Positions 61,958-64,000 of a DNA stretch of 64,000 nucleotides are shown here, piece by piece. The notes under the pieces are model-generated. The model was not told the DNA's origin. It searched no databases and was given only the letters and a program-made list of their open reading frames with translations. The position numbers and the translations under genes were made by a program. Numbering within the stretch: position 1 is the first letter of the stretch; every line of letters starts with the position of its first letter. The stretch lies in contig NZ_BAUA01000174.1 of assembly GCF_000710915.1 (NCBI RefSeq), forward strand, positions 1-64,000. Reading direction: 5' to 3'. This stretch comes from Nocardia brasiliensis IFM 10847. Lineage in GTDB: Bacteria > Actinomycetota > Actinomycetes > Mycobacteriales > Mycobacteriaceae.

Positions 61958-62572
61958 ATGGTCACAGCGGAGACGAATCCCGTGCGGTCGGCGGGCCGAC
62001 GGCACGGAGCGGCACTCGAAGCTGCCATCCTCGACGCCGGCTGGGACGAGCTGACCGAGGTCGGTTATGCCCGCCTGACCATGGGATCCATCGCCAAACG
62101 TGCGCACACCAGCGAGCCGGTCCTGTATCGCCGCTGGGCGAACAAGGACGAACTCGTGCTCGCCGTCTTGGACAGATACCGGGCGACGCATGCCGTTGCC
62201 GTTCCCGACACCGGCAATCTGCGTGACGACCTGATCCAATATCTGACCGCGCTGAGCAAATCCCTTGCCGGGTACTTCGCCATCACGGCGGCCGCGTCCT
62301 TGTCGGGCTTGCTCGCCGCCACCGGCATGTCGCCCGCGCAGATCCGCGAACGTGCCATGGGTGGCCAAGCACTACCGCAGCGACGAACCGTCTACCGGCA
62401 GGCTGCAGCCCGAGGAGAGCTCGAAGGCGTTCCAGCGGCGGTGCTCGCCGTGCCGTTCGATCTGGTGCGGCACGACCTCCTGATGGACCTCGAACCCCCT
62501 GGCCCCGAACGCATCCACGCGATCGTCGAGGAGATCTTTTTGCCCCTCGTGCGGGCTTACCGACCAGGCTGA
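61958..62572 (+). CDS. TetR-family transcriptional regulator
   Basis: A 204-residue repressor. The N-terminal HTH is TMGSIAKRAHTSEPVLYRRW after LEAAILDAGWDELTEVGY; the C-terminal ligand domain resembles the TetR_C group with PLVRAYRP at its end. AGGTGGG precedes the ATG at 61958. It is divergent from the FAD monooxygenase gene, and the strong palindrome overlaps its own promoter, so it should repress both genes until a ligand binds. Confidence 0.9.
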   Translation: MVTAETNPVRSAGRRHGAALEAAILDAGWDELTEVGYARLTMGSIAKRAHTSEPVLYRRWANKDELVLAVLDRYRATHAVAVPDTGNLRDDLIQYLTALSKSLAGYFAITAAASLSGLLAATGMSPAQIRERAMGGQALPQRRTVYRQAAARGELEGVPAAVLAVPFDLVRHDLLMDLEPPGPERIHAIVEEIFLPLVRAYRPG

Positions 62573-62610
62573 GAACTACTGGGCGGCCGGGCATGAGGTC
62601 GGTGGATCGG

Positions 62611-63462
62611 TCAGGTGCGGTAGAGCTCGGTGAGCAGCTCGAGTACGGTGCGGGTGGCGGGGTGGGGGTCGTCGCGCCACCAGATCAGTTGTACGGCGAT
62701 CGGTTCGGCGTCGCGTACCGGTAGGTAGACGATGCCGGGGCGGGGATATTGGTCGACGACGGATTCCGCGGTGACCCCTACGCAGCGGCCGGTGGCGATG
62801 ACTGTGAGCCAGTCGTCGATGTCGCGGCTCTCCTGTTCGGCGGGGCGCGCGTCGGCGGGCCACAGATCGGCGGTGGTCGTCCCGGTGCGCCGGTCGACGA
62901 GCAGGTCGCGGCTGCTGAGATCGGCCAGGCGTACCGAGCGGCGCGTTGCCAGGGGATCGGCGGTGGCGATTGCGCACCAGCGTGTTTCCAGGCCGATGAT
63001 GGCGCTCTCGAAGCGGCGGTCCGCCAACGGTTTTCGGATGACGCCGAGGTCTGCGGTGCCCTCGGCCAGGCCTGCGCTCGGGGAGTTGATGCGAAGCAGG
63101 TGCAGTTGGGTCTCCGGGTGTGCTGCCTGCCACCGGTGTTGAAAGGTGATTGTGCGTCGGCCGAGTGCCGACCAGGAGTGGCCGATACGCAGTTCGACGT
63201 GGCCCGATGTCGCGTCCTGGATCAAGTTTTCGACCTCGCTCAGCACGCGCCGGGCGTGCGCCACGACGCGTAGTCCGATCGCGGTTGGCGAGGTTTCGCG
63301 CGATGTGCGCCGCAGCAGCCGGACGCCGAGGCGCTGCTCGAGCGCCGACAGTGTGCGCGAGACCGCCGCCTGTGAGACGCCGAGAGTGATCGCGGCGTCG
63401 GTGAACGTGCCCTCGTCCACGATCGCGACGAGGCAGCGCAACTGACGCAGCTCGATATCCAT
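62611..63462 (-). CDS. LysR-family transcriptional regulator
   Basis: A 283-residue regulator with HTH LVAIVDEGTFTDAAITLGVS followed by QAAVSRTLSALEQRLGVRLL, and a shorter effector domain (VELRIGHSWSALGRR, WLTVIATGRCVGVTAESV). The ATG at 63462 fits the family start; the frame is open for 19 more codons upstream but without family similarity. It is divergent from the EamA-type exporter gene, which it probably controls. Confidence 0.88.
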   Translation of the reverse strand: MDIELRQLRCLVAIVDEGTFTDAAITLGVSQAAVSRTLSALEQRLGVRLLRRTSRETSPTAIGLRVVAHARRVLSEVENLIQDATSGHVELRIGHSWSALGRRTITFQHRWQAAHPETQLHLLRINSPSAGLAEGTADLGVIRKPLADRRFESAIIGLETRWCAIATADPLATRRSVRLADLSSRDLLVDRRTGTTTADLWPADARPAEQESRDIDDWLTVIATGRCVGVTAESVVDQYPRPGIVYLPVRDAEPIAVQLIWWRDDPHPATRTVLELLTELYRT

Positions 63463-63488
63463 AACCAGATCGTATAGTTGGTGCGCGC

Positions 63489-63507
63489 CATGCATTTTGC
63501 GAATGCG
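63489..63507. promoter_or_regulatory. candidate LysR site
   Basis: GCATT-TTGCG-AATGC (63492-63506) is a 5-bp inverted repeat with a 5-base spacer, within a longer GC-box-like stretch, between the LysR and exporter genes. Confidence 0.35.
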
Positions 63508-63530
63508 CAGCCTCGGCACAGGATCTCAGT

Positions 63531-64000
63531 GTGCAAGCAGACTCCACGCGCCCGGCAGACCTTGCCGTCCTGCCCGCGAAGCCCGGCGCCGTGCCGATTG
63601 CCGGAGTGTGCGCGATGCTCGCCAGCGGCCTGTCGAACCAGCTCGGCGCCGCGATCGGGTCGTTGGCCTTCCCGGTGCTCGGCCCGGTGGGCGTGGTCGC
63701 GGTCCGTCAGTGTGTCGCGGCGGCGGTGCTGCTCGCGGTCGGCCGGCCGCGCTTTCGGTCCTTCACGCGCCGCCAGTGGGGGCCGGTGTTGCTCCTCGCG
63801 ATCGTCTTCGGCGTGGTGAATCTGTCGCTCTATTCCGCGATCGACCGGATCGGTCTCGGCTTGGCGGTGACCCTGGAGTTCCTCGGTCCCCTTACCATCG
63901 CGCTGGCCGGCTCGCGCCGACGCGTGGACCTGGGCTGTGCCGTGCTCGCCGTGGCGGGAGTCGTCGTGCTGATGCGCCCGCGCCCCACTGCCGACTATCT
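63531..64000 (+). CDS. EamA/RhtA-like exporter, 3' end cut by window
   Basis: The frame is open from a GTG at 63531 to the end of the window (156 codons). It reads a DMT-type transporter: GVCAMLASGLSNQLGAAIGS, LGPVGVVAVRQCVAAAVLLA, LLLAIVFGVVNLSLYSAIDR and LGLAVTLEFLGPLTIALAGS resemble the threonine/homoserine exporter RhtA. At least four hydrophobic helices are seen. The GTG has only a weak ribosome site (GGATCT); a start slightly downstream is possible. The divergent LysR gene is the likely regulator. Confidence 0.8.
   Translation, partial: MQADSTRPADLAVLPAKPGAVPIAGVCAMLASGLSNQLGAAIGSLAFPVLGPVGVVAVRQCVAAAVLLAVGRPRFRSFTRRQWGPVLLLAIVFGVVNLSLYSAIDRIGLGLAVTLEFLGPLTIALAGSRRRVDLGCAVLAVAGVVVLMRPRPTADY

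Overview
The window is very GC-rich, densely coded actinomycete DNA, most likely from a Nocardia or close relative (Nocardiaceae). This rests on the codon use, the many GTG starts, 1-8 nt gene overlaps, a WhiB-like protein, a DevR/DevS (DosR/DosS)-type two-component system and an LpqN-like protein. The assignment is by recognition of families, not by a database search.

Layout. 1-2676: a glyoxylate cluster (tartronate semialdehyde reductase, hydroxypyruvate isomerase) with a divergent IclR regulator and three copies of an IclR-type palindrome. 2759-5908: isoleucyl-tRNA synthetase. 5910-20095: a compact 12-gene minus-strand operon, the most unusual locus here. In transcription order it encodes a 50-residue CxxC-rich microprotein, a large TPR protein, two unrecognised proteins, a CHAT (caspase-like) protein, a membrane protein, a coiled-coil protein, a ClpB-like AAA+ ATPase, a small radical SAM enzyme, a zinc-ribbon/FHA protein, a PP2C phosphatase and a Ser/Thr kinase whose N-terminus carries four TxxD motifs of the kind FHA domains read. 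A degenerate receiver/HTH protein and a free-standing LuxR HTH protein are encoded just upstream (20228-21464).

21481-29030: an ABC-F protein, a complete sugar-type ABC importer (binding protein, two permeases, ATPase) and an unrecognised 540-residue protein. 29070-34532: four tightly packed enzyme genes (acyl-AMP ligase, flavin monooxygenase, FMN alpha-hydroxy-acid oxidase, atypical P450), probably a small specialised-metabolism operon. 34674-38512: a RibD/DHFR-like reductase, an Rrf2 regulator with two clear operators in front of an MFS exporter and a nitroreductase, and an HD-domain protein.

38530-49196 is a redox/hypoxia island: secreted phospholipase A2, DevS-like kinase and DevR-like regulator, a catalytically damaged TnpB, two flavodoxin-like proteins, a second DevR with Asp54 changed to Glu, an LpqN-like protein, a WhiB-like protein and a VKOR-type membrane oxidoreductase. 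Several intergenic sites resemble the DosR box.

49292-55806: an AtoE-type transporter, an ornithine-cyclodeaminase-like protein and a molybdopterin oxidoreductase fused to a complete NAD(P)H/FAD/2Fe-2S reductase, divergent from a GntR regulator with palindromic operators. 56014-64000: a C2-domain protein, a RidA protein, a phosphatase remnant, MFS/LysR, FAD monooxygenase/TetR (with a near-perfect 24-bp operator) and LysR/EamA divergent pairs. The first and last genes run off the window. No rRNA, tRNA or CRISPR array was seen.
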